Shown: positions 1 through 11,164 of the stretch, in pieces | How positions within the stretch are numbered: position 1 is the first letter of the stretch | How the letters are laid out: every line of letters begins with the position of its first letter | NCBI GenBank assembly: GCA_019914995.1 | Contig: CM034142.1 | Span: 806,001 to 870,000, forward strand | Length of the DNA stretch: 64,000 nt | From: Acanthochlamys bracteata | Lineage: Eukaryota; Streptophyta; Magnoliopsida; Pandanales; Velloziaceae | Reading direction: 5' to 3' | Program-made: the position numbers and the translations under genes | Notes under the pieces: model-generated | Databases searched by the model: none | The model's input: only the letters and a program-made list of their open reading frames with translations | Told to the model about the DNA's origin: nothing

Positions 1-1403
1 ATATAACGAAGGAGAAGCATTTCATAAACCACAGAACACACGGTCAGAAGTTGTAACACCTTACATTGGACGTAAAGGGTATGCTAATCAAAATATATTG
101 GCGATATGTGATTTTAATATGTGTTTTACTTTTGCATGAGCCGGATGGAAAGGATCAGCTCACGATTTACGCATACTGAACGAAGCATTACGCAGGCCTG
201 ATTTGAAATTTCCTCATCCTCGCGGAGATAAATATTATTTAGTGGATGCATGATATAAACATACCTATGGATATATGGATCCTTATAAAGGCCGGAACGT
301 AAGATATCATCTGGAAGACTTTCGTCGTGCAAATACACCATAAATGTGGGCGCCTAGAGGGAGAAAAGAAAAGTTTAACTTTCTATATTCTTCATGCAGA
401 ACTATAATTGAACGTACATTTGGCGTATAGAAGGCGCGCCTTACAATTTTAAGAGATATGCCGCCATACTCAATAGAGGTACAACGTAATATTATTATTG
501 CGACAATGGCGATACATAACTATATCAGGATTAAATGAGCAGATGAAGTATTTACAGATGCTGAGCGTGAAACTTAACTACCGTCAGCATTTGAAGCATC
601 TTCTAGTACATCAAACGTTTCACCCGAGGATGAATCCGATCGTAATGATAGGTGGGATGCATGTCGTGATGCTAATTGCAAGTGAAATATATAGTCATTT
701 ATGAATGTTGTGTTTCTGTTTGAACTTATGATTGTATTTTATTTTGTTACAATATATATGACCGTATAATATTTATATTAAGGTTTGTAACAATTGACTT
801 TATTAGTTGTTTAATATTTATTTAACATTTTTATACTATAAAAATAAAAAAATTAAATTTATACAGATTTAAATATATATCAAAATTATTTATTAATTTA
901 TCATAATAATACTAAATTTACAAAATAATATAAATTTTTTTAAAGAACTATTAAATATATTTTTCAAATTTAATATTATAATAATTATTATATAATTAAT
1001 ATTATTTAATTTAATTATTGATTGATATTAATAATATAATTTGTTAATAAATTTATAAATATTGATATAAGTAATTATTTATATAATTTTTACATAATAA
1101 ATTTATTAAATTTTAAAAAAATAAATAATATATAAAAAATAATTAAAAATTTCATAATGTATCAATTACTATATACTTAGGGGCATTTCAGTCATTATAT
1201 ATCATATATAGAAATAAATTTTAAGTTTAATAAACAATTCATTCATTTTAAGTATTCAAAAAAGACGATGAAGAAAAATTTATCCAAACATTTTTCAAAG
1301 ATAAAGTTGCTTTTACAAAAAAATTCTCAAATTATTTACACAACACTCTAAAGCAGCTTTTATTTTAAAAGTACAAAAATTTCAGCACATCCAAACAGGG
1401 CCT
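1..1403 (+). mobile_element. decayed PIF/Harbinger DNA transposon, right part
   Basis: The left end lies outside the window. Positions 2-535 hold the catalytic core of a HARBI1-like transposase, followed by about 700 bases of AT-rich non-coding DNA. The likely right terminus is near 1380-1403, where the strand reads CATCCAAACAGGGCC; its complement, GGCCCTGTTTGGATG, resembles the GGG..GTTTGG termini common in plant Harbinger elements and their MITEs. I could not confirm a 3-bp target duplication because the left end is missing. Assignment rests on the transposase; the right boundary is inferred. Confidence 0.6.
2..704 (+). pseudogene. broken HARBI1-like (PIF/Harbinger) transposase
   Basis: One frame reads as the DDE nuclease of plant Harbinger elements: GRKGYANQN, then ICDFNMCFTFA with the first catalytic Asp, GSAHDLRILNEALRRPD, YYLVDA with the second Asp, RGRKEKFN, and IIERTFGV with the catalytic Glu, followed by AIHNYIR. 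All three catalytic acids are still visible. The frame is interrupted by several stops, for example where Trp is expected before AGWKGSAHD (137-139), where Gly is expected after YYLVDA, and after IERTFGV, so no transposase can be made. The N-terminal part lies upstream of the window. This is an immobile fossil of an ordinary DNA transposon. Confidence 0.8.
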
Positions 1404-2530
1404 ATGTCTCTCAAACCACTTAGTGATCATGATTAACAAATTTTGTTGATTAATAAATAATAACTGTGTATATATAGTTCTATATATTGTCAAGTGTTAA
1501 CTTCTAAGAAACAATTTCTATAGTTGATGAAATATTCTTGTCTAATTATAAATTAACAGTATTAATTTTTGAAAATTTTTGTATAATTAATTAAAATTTA
1601 TCAATTATAATTAGCTTTTACATGGATTAAATTAATAATGTCGTATTGTTTTATTTGTTTTATAATCAATAATTTTTTATATAAGTTCATAGAAATCATG
1701 AAGAAATGATATAGCAAGGAAAATTTATAGACAATTTTTTTGGTTGAGTAATTAAGAGATAAATTAAAGTTAATCTTGTTTCATAATAATATACAAACAG
1801 AATGTTTACGTAATAATAATTAATAAAGGTATTCATTCAAAATAGATATAATTTAAAAGTATTTCCCAAAAAAACTCATAAGGTAGAAGTCATTTTATGT
1901 GAACTTTTAGAAGTACTTTTCGAAAATAAATTTTCCAAAAAATATTTAATTAACAATTTTTTTAAAACTAAGTGAAGATAATACTATGATTTTATTATTA
2001 AAATTATTAAACTATATAAATAAAGATTAGAAAGAAAAACTTACCCGGATAGCACGGCGAGCTCAATAAGGGTATGAGCTTACAATAGTTTAATTGAAAA
2101 TGTCCGAATCAGGTCCGAATCTGACATATAAAAATAGAACTGCTTGTCTCGAAAAATATATATTAAATTTGTCATAAATGTTTTCCAAGTTCGATCGGAA
2201 AAAGTTTTTAAATAAAACCATACTATATGAGTTACTTAACTAGAGTTACTTAACCAAGCTCAACGGAATCCAATTCCCAGCAACCATAGCAACACTCATA
2301 ACTGTAACTAACCTATCGGCCTTTAGCCACGTGGGCCCACAATGAATTTATCTCAAAATAAAGCCCAACTTAATTAACACCACTCATGATTTTTCAGTAA
2401 GGGCCCCCACTCACTATTTGATAATTAAAATATCTCAGTTTTTTACTGCTTGGTAATTATTGTAATGAACTGTGATTAAGTTAGGTTAATTAGGGTAGGG
2501 TAAATTAGCTCTCTATTTCTACGGGCAGCA
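1404..2530. other. AT-rich intergenic DNA with transposon debris
   Basis: No coding frame is recognisable. The stretch is mostly A/T with short MITE-like patches such as 1850-1960. A 15-mer, GGTCCGAATCTGACA at 2112-2126, recurs exactly at 58,870-58,884 in another degenerate repeat. Promoter-like sequence of the next gene begins around 2300. Confidence 0.6.
2338..2348 (+). promoter_or_regulatory. G-box overlapping a site II (TGGGCCC) element
   Basis: The sequence GCCACGTGGGCCCAC contains a G-box core (CACGTG, 2338-2343) overlapping a TGGGCCC site II motif (2342-2348). G-boxes bind bZIP/bHLH factors and site II motifs bind TCP factors in plants. It lies about 200 bases upstream of the probable 5' UTR of the acidic protein gene, a reasonable promoter position. 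The motif is seen; its use is inferred. Confidence 0.5.
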
Positions 2531-2768
2531 AAAGGGAGTTTTTCTTCATTCATTTCCGTTGCCTCCAACTGCCCGAGCTGCCCGTTCTAGAAAAAAATTC
2601 TCTCGATTTTCTGTGTCTTTCTTTACTCTTTCAGTCCTCAGTAGTCTTCTATTTTATAAAATTTTTTAAATTAGTATAATTAAAAATAAAAATATTAGTT
2701 CTTGTTTGAATCAGAGAGCTTCCCAGATCGGTTGTGAGTTCTTTTGAAGCTCAGCAAAGGATTTTCAG

Positions 2769-3749
2769 GTCAGTCCCTTTAACAAAAGAGCTCGCAGTTT
2801 CTCGAACTCTGTTCGATTTCATGAATTTCAGAAGCGTTTTTTTTTTTGGTCAACTTGATTTTTTTCAACCTTTTTCCTTAGTTAAAATTTCTTATTCGTA
2901 ATTTTTTGCTTCAATAATAGCTGCTTTTGTTTCTAGTTTTGCTCTGTTTTTCTTGATCTGTTTTATGGTTTTTCTTTTGCTTTTTCAATCTTCAACTAGA
3001 TTCTTTCATGAATTTTTGCACACTTATGAGAGTTTTGAAAGAATTTCTCCTGGCTGTGAGTCATGATTTTGAATTTCTTCATCGAATTTGCTTCTTTTAC
3101 TTCTTTTTTCTTAAACAGTTTTGAACAATTTTTTGTATCTCAAAAAACATCGACTTCTCGACTGTTCTGTTTCCATTTCTCTCCATCTTGAAGTGATCAT
3201 AAAGTTTTTCATTTTTTTCTCTTTAAATGTTTTCAAGCTATTTCATTGATATTTTAAAGAAAATATCTAATTTCTTTGTTCTTCTTCTTCTACTACTTTG
3301 AAACTCAAATTTTTTTACCAAAATTCTTTCTTGTTCCATTTTTTTGGATTTTTCTTCTCTACTCTTAAGTTAGTTCTTCGCTCTCCAGTCTTAGTTCAAG
3401 TTTTATTTACTTTTTCAATTAGAATCTCACTTTTTTCTTCTTTCACTTTCAAGATTATCTCTTTTTTTAAATCCAAAATTTCTCAAAATTTTCCTTAAAA
3501 AAGAAGCAAAAAGAATTCCTCTTTTGTTTTCTAGTTAGTACCCAAAAAAAAGAAACAATTCACTCTAAAATTGGTAAATTTCTTAACTGTTTTTCTGTTG
3601 ATTATTTTATTTAGTGAAAAATGCTAAATGTTTTGTTATTCTTTTGTATTTTACTCCCATAAAAAGAAAAAAATAAAAAAATTCTAAAAAAAGATAACCC
3701 TTCTTTAGTTCAAGTAAATCTAACCACCCAACTTTATTATGCTTCACAG
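2769..3749 (+). other. 5' UTR intron of the acidic protein gene
   Basis: The donor is TTTTCAG/GTCAGT and the acceptor is GCTTCACAG/GCGCACC, with a T-rich intron body between. It ends 29 bases before the ATG at 3779. A T-rich ORF inside it (3298-3498) is not coding. Long leader introns often raise expression in plants; that is inference here. Confidence 0.5.
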
Positions 3750-3778
3750 GCGCACCTCCAAAAGATCATAACCGTCAG

Positions 3779-5637
3779 ATGGAGATCATTATACCCTCGT
3801 GTCCGGCTCTCCTCTCTTCGATGAACTGCTTAACCGCCGATGCCCTCTCCGGTAAAAATCACCTCCTAACTCAGGTGAGTCTCTTAACCCGAACTCGAGT
3901 TACTTATTTTTTAGGTAAGAAAGATTCAAATTCCGGTTATTCAATTATGAATCTAGTTCGGTTTCCGTAAATATTTTCTCTGCATTTTCATTAACATAAT
4001 TTGTCGAAAAAGTTTATACCGATTATGGTTCGAATCCATCACAAACGTCAGCTGACATATCTGAGTTAAATGTCAGCGAACTGTACGTTCTTTTATCTGT
4101 CGGACTACAGATGCGGTCAACATCTGTCGGACTATTTGGTTTTCCGTTTGTTCATTTGTTTGTCGTTTAGTGCTGAACAATATATCTGACCGTGCGCCGC
4201 GGAACTGAAACCTTCGCATTTCGTTTTAGTTTTTTGTTTCGTTCTCAAGTCCGCGTTGTGGGACCCATCGGAGTAATAAATTAAGAAGATTTAATATGTT
4301 TTAGGAAAATATTCGATTTAGTCGTCTTGGAATATCCGAATCTCTTTGATATTAGAATATTTAATATTTCTATCGTTTTGGTTCTTCGTTGTGCCGGTGC
4401 TCTACCGACACGTACTTTGGTAACCGTTAATAGCCGGTTAATTGAGTGTAGTTTAAGAAAAAGTTATAATTTTTTAATGATTGTTTTAGATATGTTTTTT
4501 TATTGCACGTGAAGCGAGTCAGATTCGCTAAACAACTTCCGGCCGCCCTGCTGTTTTGACTTAGATTGAAAGCAAAGAAAAATAATTAAATGAAAGTTTT
4601 ATTACAATCTTTAAGATGTTAAGATGATATTAGAAATTATAATTATTAATTAATATTTATTAAAAGACCTTTTAGACATTGCAAAATTTTCAAGCATGAC
4701 AGTTTAGCAAATCGAAAGTTAGTTGGGAAATTCTTATACTCGAACTACTGTTGTACTTTGAAAAACTTCCACGCAGCAACATTATGTACATGGTAAGAAA
4801 AAAAGATTTCCTACAATGTCTAAGGTTCCAATTTGTGTCAAAACTCCTAAAATATCTTAATACTTTGACAGGTTCCGATTTGTTTCTGAAACTTGTAGGT
4901 GCGGTCTCTATTTTGTTGTTTGAGCGCTGTGTTAGCTATTTGTTTTTTAAGGAAGCTATTTGGTGTTTCTTTTGAAGCTGTTCACTTGGTTAATTCTGCG
5001 AGAGCATGATTAGGTATTAAGATATTTACTTGAGGAGAGAGTACTAGGTTTTTTTAGGAAAAAGTTGTGTTGTTGTTTCTTCTAAAACTGATCCAATTCA
5101 TTCATCAGAGCGCCACTATCACTATTTAATTGTCGATTTACAATGTAGATTTCATACATTGCTTAACTTCAGGTGCTTTTCGGGTTGTTCCCTGAACCTG
5201 AATACCAGGTTATGGAGGCAAAAAATAGCAAGCCAGAGAAAGAACCTGTTGATGCTGATAATCAAGATGGAGAGGATGAAGACGAGGAAGGAGAGGATGG
5301 TGAAGGAGAAGATCTTTCAGACGAAGGCGGTAGTGCCTATAGGAAACCTAACGAGAATAGCAAGAAGAATAATCCTGGAGGAAACGCGGGAGGCGAAGAA
5401 AATGGTGAGGCAGAGGAAGGTGAGCATGAAGATGGTGATGATGACGACGACGACGATGATGGTGATGATAACGGTGACGACGACGGTGATGATGATGATG
5501 ATGATGATGATGGTGGACACGATGAAGAAGAGGTAGTCGAAGAGGATGATGATCATGAAGAGAATAATGACGGCGATGAGGAGGAGGAAGATGAGGATGA
5601 GGAGGCAATTCAACCCCCAAAGAAGCGGAAGAAGTGA
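3779..5637 (+). CDS. Asp/Glu-rich acidic nuclear protein (nucleolin-like/VHS3-like in plant annotations)
   Basis: Coding exons 3779-3874 and 5173-5637 join in phase 0 across a CAG/GTGAGT...TTCAG/GTGCTT intron, giving 186 residues. A non-coding first exon probably ends at the strong donor CAG/GTCAGT (intron 2769-3749). The first 45 residues are ordinary sequence (LFGLFPEPEYQV just before MEAKNS). The rest is dominated by Asp and Glu, with an Asp run from a GAT/GAC trinucleotide stretch at about 5440-5515. The chain ends in the basic cluster PPKKRKK, a likely nuclear localisation signal. Plant homologues ending in QPPKKRKK are usually labelled nucleolin-like or VHS3-like; these names come from low-complexity similarity and say little about function. 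Histone or basic-protein binding is a guess from composition. Translation could also start at ATG 5212 (MEAKNSK). Confidence 0.75.
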
Positions 5638-6148
5638 AGCTGTTCTTTTTTACCCCAAAGAGTTTCCGTTGTTCTCCTTTTCACGCTTTTAACTTCTGTT
5701 ATTTAGGATATGGTGCTACTGTCACCTTTAGGATTTGTGCGTTTTCTTTAATTCGGAGTCTCCAGACTTATCTAAAGCTCCGATGAGATTGCAAACTTGT
5801 TTTTCGTAGCATGAATATCATCATCTTCATCATCATAAGAATGCTTCTTATTTGGATCAGAAGTTCGAACCAAAAAATTGGGTACTACTTCATGTCTGAA
5901 GAAACAAATCTATAAAAAGTGGTCAAAATTATAAATTAAACTAAAACTTTGGGTACACAATTTGATCTCCAAAATCCAAATCATAACTAGTGAAGAAATC
6001 AAGATTATTCATCTTGCAGAAAATTAACCATCTTGCATGCAGCAAACTGCTACCCCTATAAAGCTTTTGTACTCCATCGATATTTTTTGATTTTCTTGAC
6101 TGAAATTTTGAAGAAAAGATTGAATCTTTGTTCTGAAGGACTGAAGCA
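5638..6148. other. 3' flank of the acidic protein gene
   Basis: Holds the 3' UTR and downstream DNA. No clear polyadenylation signal could be singled out and no coding frame is present. A TATA-like CCTATAAAG occurs near 6054, ahead of the PPCS fragment. Confidence 0.5.
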
Positions 6149-6587
6149 ATGAATGATCAGAAGTGGAATCATTCTTCTACGAATCAGCTCCGTCTCTGAA
6201 AGATGAATCTGTTATCTCACAGAAGATTCAAGATTTCGTTTCACTCAACTCCAATTCCAAAGGTGAAACTTTTATTTTTCTGGTTCTTTCTCCTCAAATA
6301 ATAAAGAAAAGTTTCCCTCAAATTCGTGAGTTCTAATCTAGCAATTGAATGTATTTATTTATTTAAACAAGTTTGGTTTAGATTGTGTTGTACTATGTAA
6401 ATGATTGATTGATTCTTAAAGAAGAGTAGAAAGATCTTTTCTGACCACGTTCAGTTTACGTGTTTCAGTTTATTCCGAAAGCATCTCTAGTTAATTTCTA
6501 ATCAAATTCAGTTCTACCAAACTCAGTTTTAAAAAATTAACTTTCTATCAATTAAAATACACCCTAATATTAAGCGACTATGGCTTG

Positions 6588-6727
6588 TCTCTTTCTCTAC
6601 TCGGAGTATATGTTCGTTTCATGTTGTTCTTCTTTGATGCAAGTTGCTCCATCTCATTCTACCGTTGTCGAGAAGGCCGTCGGAGACTATCATGCTGTAT
6701 AGACAATCTACTCATATAACATATTCT
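6588..6727. repeat. short inverted repeat around CTACTCGGAG
   Basis: CTACTCGGAGTATATG at about 6597-6612 is matched in reverse by CATATTCTCCGAGTAG at about 6720-6735 (one mismatch in 16). The roughly 110 bases between have no coding content. It looks like the ends of a tiny non-autonomous DNA element inside the broken PPCS copy. Just downstream (6745-6815) a 32-base unit, CACTAAGxGTxCCTATT, is imperfectly repeated twice in tandem. Confidence 0.5.
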
Positions 6728-6892
6728 CCGAGTAGAGGAAATTCAAACTATAACACTAAGAGTGCCTATTAGGCTCAATCCAATACACTAAGGGTTCCTA
6801 TTGGATTCAATCTCTCTTAATGTCAGATTAAGGACTGTGCTTGGATCTGGATGCGGCGCCTGGGACACTATTTAAAAAGGTGCCATTTTTTT

Positions 6893-6924
6893 GCCAAGGA
6901 CACCATTCAAACGGTGTCCTTGGC
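6893..6924. repeat. perfect 12-bp stem hairpin
   Basis: GCCAAGGACACC (6893-6904) and GGTGTCCTTGGC (6913-6924) are exact reverse complements, separated by the 8-base loop ATTCAAAC. The segment is far more GC-rich than its surroundings and sits in sequence inserted between the two PPCS pieces. It is probably part of a mobile element; no ORF spans it. Confidence 0.75.
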
Positions 6925-7186
6925 GCACTTGCTTTGCTGGACAGCAGCCAAGCATAGAGGCTAAATGCCTCCCTGATCTTCCTTCTAGCTGGCATCTTGG
7001 GCAACTCCAGCAGCTGATTGCCGGTTTTGGTGCCGGCGAGACAACCCTCTAGTTACTTCCTATGTTTTTGCTATTCCATCACCCGTCTCTGCCCCTTCTT
7101 CCTCAATCTTCTCGGCTCCTGCATCAGATGCTCTCTGTACTGCAGAATGAATGGGCGCCCTCTGCATTCTGCATCTTTATTTTAAG

Positions 7187-8247
7187 GTTAGTCGAATTTT
7201 CTGAAAATAGGATACAGATATACAATACTCCTGCTGAAAGCCGATTCATCCTTGAACAAGCCGTAAATTTGTTTGAAAATATTTTTTAAATAATTTTTTT
7301 TAAAATAAAAAATATTTTTATTTTTTTAAATGAGTTTTTTTTTTTTTAAAAATAAAAATAAATGTTAAAAATTTAAATACGTAAAATCTTTTTATACTTT
7401 TTACATTTTTACATAAATTTACTAAATATTTATAAAAAATATATTAAAAAATTTAAAATAAGAAATTAGAAAACTGTGGTTATGAAGAACGCTAATCTAA
7501 ACAGCCACATGTAAGAAGTAGTTTTGGAGAAAATTTTCATTTGACTTCGGTATTTTATTCAAATTTTTTATTATCTAGTAATTTTTATGATATTATAAAA
7601 AAAAATTTTAAGAATCTGAAAAGTATACCTAAATAGATGCCATCAAATTTTTATATTTATTTTAAAATAAAAAATCAAATTTATTTTTGAAAAATTCAAA
7701 ATAAAAAAATATTTTATTTTAAACACTTTTAATTGACCATAAGTCATTATTGTAATCACAGTGAGCAAGCATGGAGAGGATGCCGATTAAGGTATTGTTT
7801 AGAATTAATTTTATCTATTTATTATTTTTATTTTATATTTTTAATAATTTTTTATAATATTTAAAACTTAAATTTAAAAATATAAATAATTTTCATATCA
7901 TAAATATTATAATTAATTATTTTATTAATCTTTTAGACTAAAAAAGTAAAAATTACTAAATTAAATTTAATTCAGAAATTTTTTTTCTAAACTAATTGAA
8001 AAATAAAGAATTGAGACAAAATTTGATATATATTTTATAAATATTTAAAAAATTTAGTTAATATATATTTTATAAATATTAAAAAATTTTATTTAAAATA
8101 TTAAAAAAAATTTACGTAATAAAATATTTTATTATATAATTTTATTATTTTTTAAAAATAAAAAATAAAATTTATTTTTTAAAAAAAATATTTTTTATTT
8201 TAAAAAAATTTTGTTTTATAAGTAATTCCAAACGCACCCAAATATCT
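7187..8247. other. intergenic AT-rich DNA between the PPCS relic and GGT
   Basis: A possible last scrap of PPCS (AESRFILEQAV, about 7236-7270) is followed by strongly A/T-rich sequence with a MITE-like element at 7793-8243. No gene is seen. Confidence 0.5.
7793..8243. mobile_element. AT-rich MITE with GTTTGGAATTAC-type ends
   Basis: The left end GGTATTGTTTAGAATTA and the reverse complement of the right end, GGGTGCGTTTGGAATTACTT, are imperfect terminal inverted repeats. The interior is nearly pure A/T and non-coding. The left flank ends in TTAA, but no clean target duplication was found. Several similar elements occur in the window (see 21,614, 31,839 and 32,583). Confidence 0.45.
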
Positions 8248-11164
8248 TCAGTAGCCTGCCGGAAAATCGCCCTTTCTCGGATCACTAACGGCAGTGAGAT
8301 CTCCGACAGCAACACTTCTATGAGCCTTCGAGTTGTCTAAATTGTGAACAATAAACTGAGAAATCGTCCCTCCGGCTAGGGGTCGCAATTTATGTCCCTT
8401 TTTCAGCAAAGCTTCCCTGATTTCGACTGCAACTTCGAAGTGATCTCCAAGTACCGTAGTCCAGTTTTCGTACTTAACTACGTTCGAAAACAACTGCATT
8501 CAAGAGCATCCCATCAAAATGTATGAGAACATTTGCAGATGGTAGAAGCTCCACTAAATATGCACACAGTTCCATTGGCACTATGAGCGACTGCTTGATC
8601 GCAGCATGCAAGTCATATTATGTATGAGTGAGAGACTCGAATTTGCGAAACGAAAGAAAGTTGATGTTTAGGTTGAAATTAAACCTGATGATATACTCGT
8701 GGAGCAGTGACTGAAGACAACGGATCCATTCCCTTGAAAAAATGGTTAATGAAAACCTCGACCGTTGCTGCAATGATCATGGCTCCCCCGCTTGCCCCTA
8801 CTACTACTGCTTTCAGTTGTCCATCCTGTACTAAAACCGACAAAAGTGAAAACCTTTTCTACTTTATTTGTTGTATGAACCTTATTTGTAACTGCCTAAC
8901 TACAACATATGTCATACAAAAATGAGAAAGAATACCTTGAGAACAATCCTTGGAGTCATGGAAGACACTGGACGCTTCAATGGTTCAATGAAATTAGCAG
9001 GAGCAGGTGGTGCAACACCGAGGGACGGGTTTGCAGGGACCGAAAAATCGTCCATTTCATTGTTAAGCAGTATTCCAGTACTTGGTGAGAGATATGCAGC
9101 TCCAAAATACGCATTTACAGTAGAGGTGATGGAGACTGCGTTCCGATCCTTATCGACAATGGAGAAGTGCTTGTCCCGTGTTCCTTTGTAGGTTTCCACC
9201 TGTGTTAAACAACATCATCAATGGAAATATAAAATAAAATCATCATACAATTAGAAGCTTTCTGCTCTACCTTCCACCGTAGTGAGAAGGACCAAATGTT
9301 TTATCATCATATATAGTTTTCTTGAGCTCTGCTGCGAATTTAGGAGACAACATTTGGGAGATGAAATTTGAGTCATTCACAAAATCAGGGTCCCCAAGAT
9401 TCATTCTCATCGCGAAAACATGTTTAAGTGATTCAATAAGCCGATGAATTCCAAGAGGACCCAATACACCTGAAGGAATTCCATATTGAGCAAGAATGTT
9501 TTGAATCTGCACCCAACCAATAAGAACAAGAATAAATCTATTTTACATTTACAAGCGATTCATATACAAATGTATGATCATTTCAAGCAAAAACTTGCAA
9601 CATTTAAATGCAGAATAAAAGATGCACACATAATGTAACAACTCACGCAGAAAAGAAGAACTTACAAGAACCATTCCAGCGCCGCCTGCGGAAGGTGGAG
9701 GCATACATAGAATCTCAAACCCAGTAACATTTGCAGAAATTGGCTTGGTTACTTTCGCCCTATACGGTCAGTAAGTCTTTCATCGTCAGAATTCCTCCAG
9801 AATTTTGAATATCTCTGATTAATGCATCTCCGACAGCACCACCATAAAGAGCTTTTGGTCCGAATTTTGATATTCGTAACAGAGTTTGTCCGAGTTTTTC
9901 ATTCTTACAAAGAGCACCTGGTTTCAGAAGCCTTCCTTTTGAAGTAAGAATCTTACGCAACCCTTCATCTGCCAAAATTCCAGCTTGTGTTTGACTCATT
10001 TGCATATGCAAGTATGGAGATATTCGAAAACCTTTTCGAGCAAACTCGATTGCTGGGCTCACTAGCCGCTTCCATGGAAGCTTTCCGTACTTCTTCCATG
10101 CTTCATGAAGACCTACAAGCTCTCCTGGTACCGCTACTGATAACGGTCCTTCCGATTTTGATGCAGGTCTTTTCAAATACATGACCTAAATGAAATTGAT
10201 CACCGTTCAGCTTAAAACCATTTAAATTTTCAAAAGAACTAGTTTCTTAGTATGCAAAAGTAGAAGAAGCATCAATTCAAATCGAAGAATTTAATTGGTC
10301 GTTTGGTACCTTTGAAGCTGCCAATGGAGCAGTTTCACACATGTCATAGGCCCATGCCTCGCCATCAGTAGCAGACCTTACCAACATAAACGCACCTCCA
10401 CCGATACCACTTGAAGCAGGGCTGACTACACCTAAACACAATGCCGCGGCAACTGCAGCATCTACTGCATGACCACCACCACGTAAAACGTCACGTGCTA
10501 CGATAGAGCACCGGCCGTCATCCGTTGCTGCTGCACCGTGATGGGAAACTATTATCTCTCTCCGGTGAGTGTCATTGAATGCAGCTTCTGATACTGATGC
10601 AGGTAATACGAGAAGAAGCACAACTATTGCCAATTGATTCATCATCCCTGCAGTTCAATTCCATACAAAGAATGTTAATGCCTTAATTTGTCGATCACTA
10701 GTTGGCCTAACAGTAGAAGTAGTATATTTTGAACACTATGACACCTTAATAGCTGCTAGTTTCTATCATTTTAAAAAAATAAAAACAATATGTTATTGCT
10801 AACAATTTTGTATATCTTACAGATAGATTTAAAGGTTTTTGTAGAAAATTATCTTTTTTCTAAAAAAGTTTTGGGAAGGGTATAGTCATTAGAAAATATT
10901 ATGAATATAAACTTTAAATTTATCTCCGACTAAAAAAAATAAAATTTTTAACTTAAAGTTACTAGCATTACTTCTCTTGATTAACATCAGAGTAAGAAAA
11001 TTCAGAACAAGAACAAGAACAAAAAATGTTCCAATACTATGTGCTTTAATATACTGAAAACAACACATACTAACTTCAAGAACAACGAAAAAAAAAAAAA
11101 GAATTACTAGAGCGACAGCAACAAGAATTAGAGCAGCGAGGAGAGAAGAAAATTTACCAGCCAT
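8248..11164 (-). pseudogene. GGT: gamma-glutamyltransferase (glutathione hydrolase), frame disrupted by two 1-nt indels
   Basis: This is a plant GGT, which removes the gamma-glutamyl group of extracellular or vacuolar glutathione. Exons (minus strand): 11158-11164, 10310-10647, 9666-10185, 9271-9506, 8936-9199, 8685-8825, 8248-8493, about 583 residues in all, the family's usual size. A 7-base first coding exon (ATGGCTG) gives MAGMMNQLAI and a hydrophobic signal peptide. Family blocks are present: SSGIGGGAF, VPGELVGLHEAW, MPPPSAGGAG, LNNEMDDFS, GASGGAMIIAATVEV, GGTISQF and the C-terminal FPAGY. Two lesions stand out. One extra base near 9765, between KDLLT and YRAKV, brings an immediate TAG. 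One missing base near 9168 lies right after the autoprocessing motif HGTS, before HFSIVDKDRNAVS. Exon phases are otherwise perfect. It is either a recent pseudogene or an intact gene with sequence errors. Confidence 0.85.
10648..11157 (-). other. GGT intron 1
   Basis: Donor ATGGCTG/GTAAAT and acceptor CTGCAG/GGATGATG bound a 510-base intron. An overlapping hydrophobic ORF that starts at the same ATG and reads on into this intron is not the GGT signal peptide; only its first seven bases are exon. Confidence 0.65.

Larger units (their letters stand above)
6149..7186 (+). pseudogene. broken phosphopantothenate-cysteine ligase (PPCS/coaB-type) copy
   Basis: Two exon-like pieces match plant PPCS, the coenzyme A pathway enzyme joining cysteine to 4'-phosphopantothenate. 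Piece 1 (6163-6261) reads VESFFYESAPSLKDES then ISQKIQDFVSLNSNSKG, like the N-terminus of the plant enzyme, and ends at a donor-like AAAG/GTGAAA. Its nearest ATG (6149) is out of frame by one base. Piece 2 (7138-7186) reads MLSVLQNEWAPSAFCI, preceded by a CAG acceptor and followed by AAG/GTTAG, matching the conserved PPCS segment MLSVLRxEWAPxAFCI. The nucleotide-binding core normally between them (VCVTSGGTTVPLE region) is absent and replaced by unrelated repeats. Identification is from memory of the family, not a search. Confidence 0.6.

Noticed and set aside
5317-5620. Long antisense ORFs over the acidic protein, rich in Ile/Val or His
   Set aside because: They are the reverse reading of the GAT/GAC/GAA run; composition is entirely explained by the sense coding sequence.
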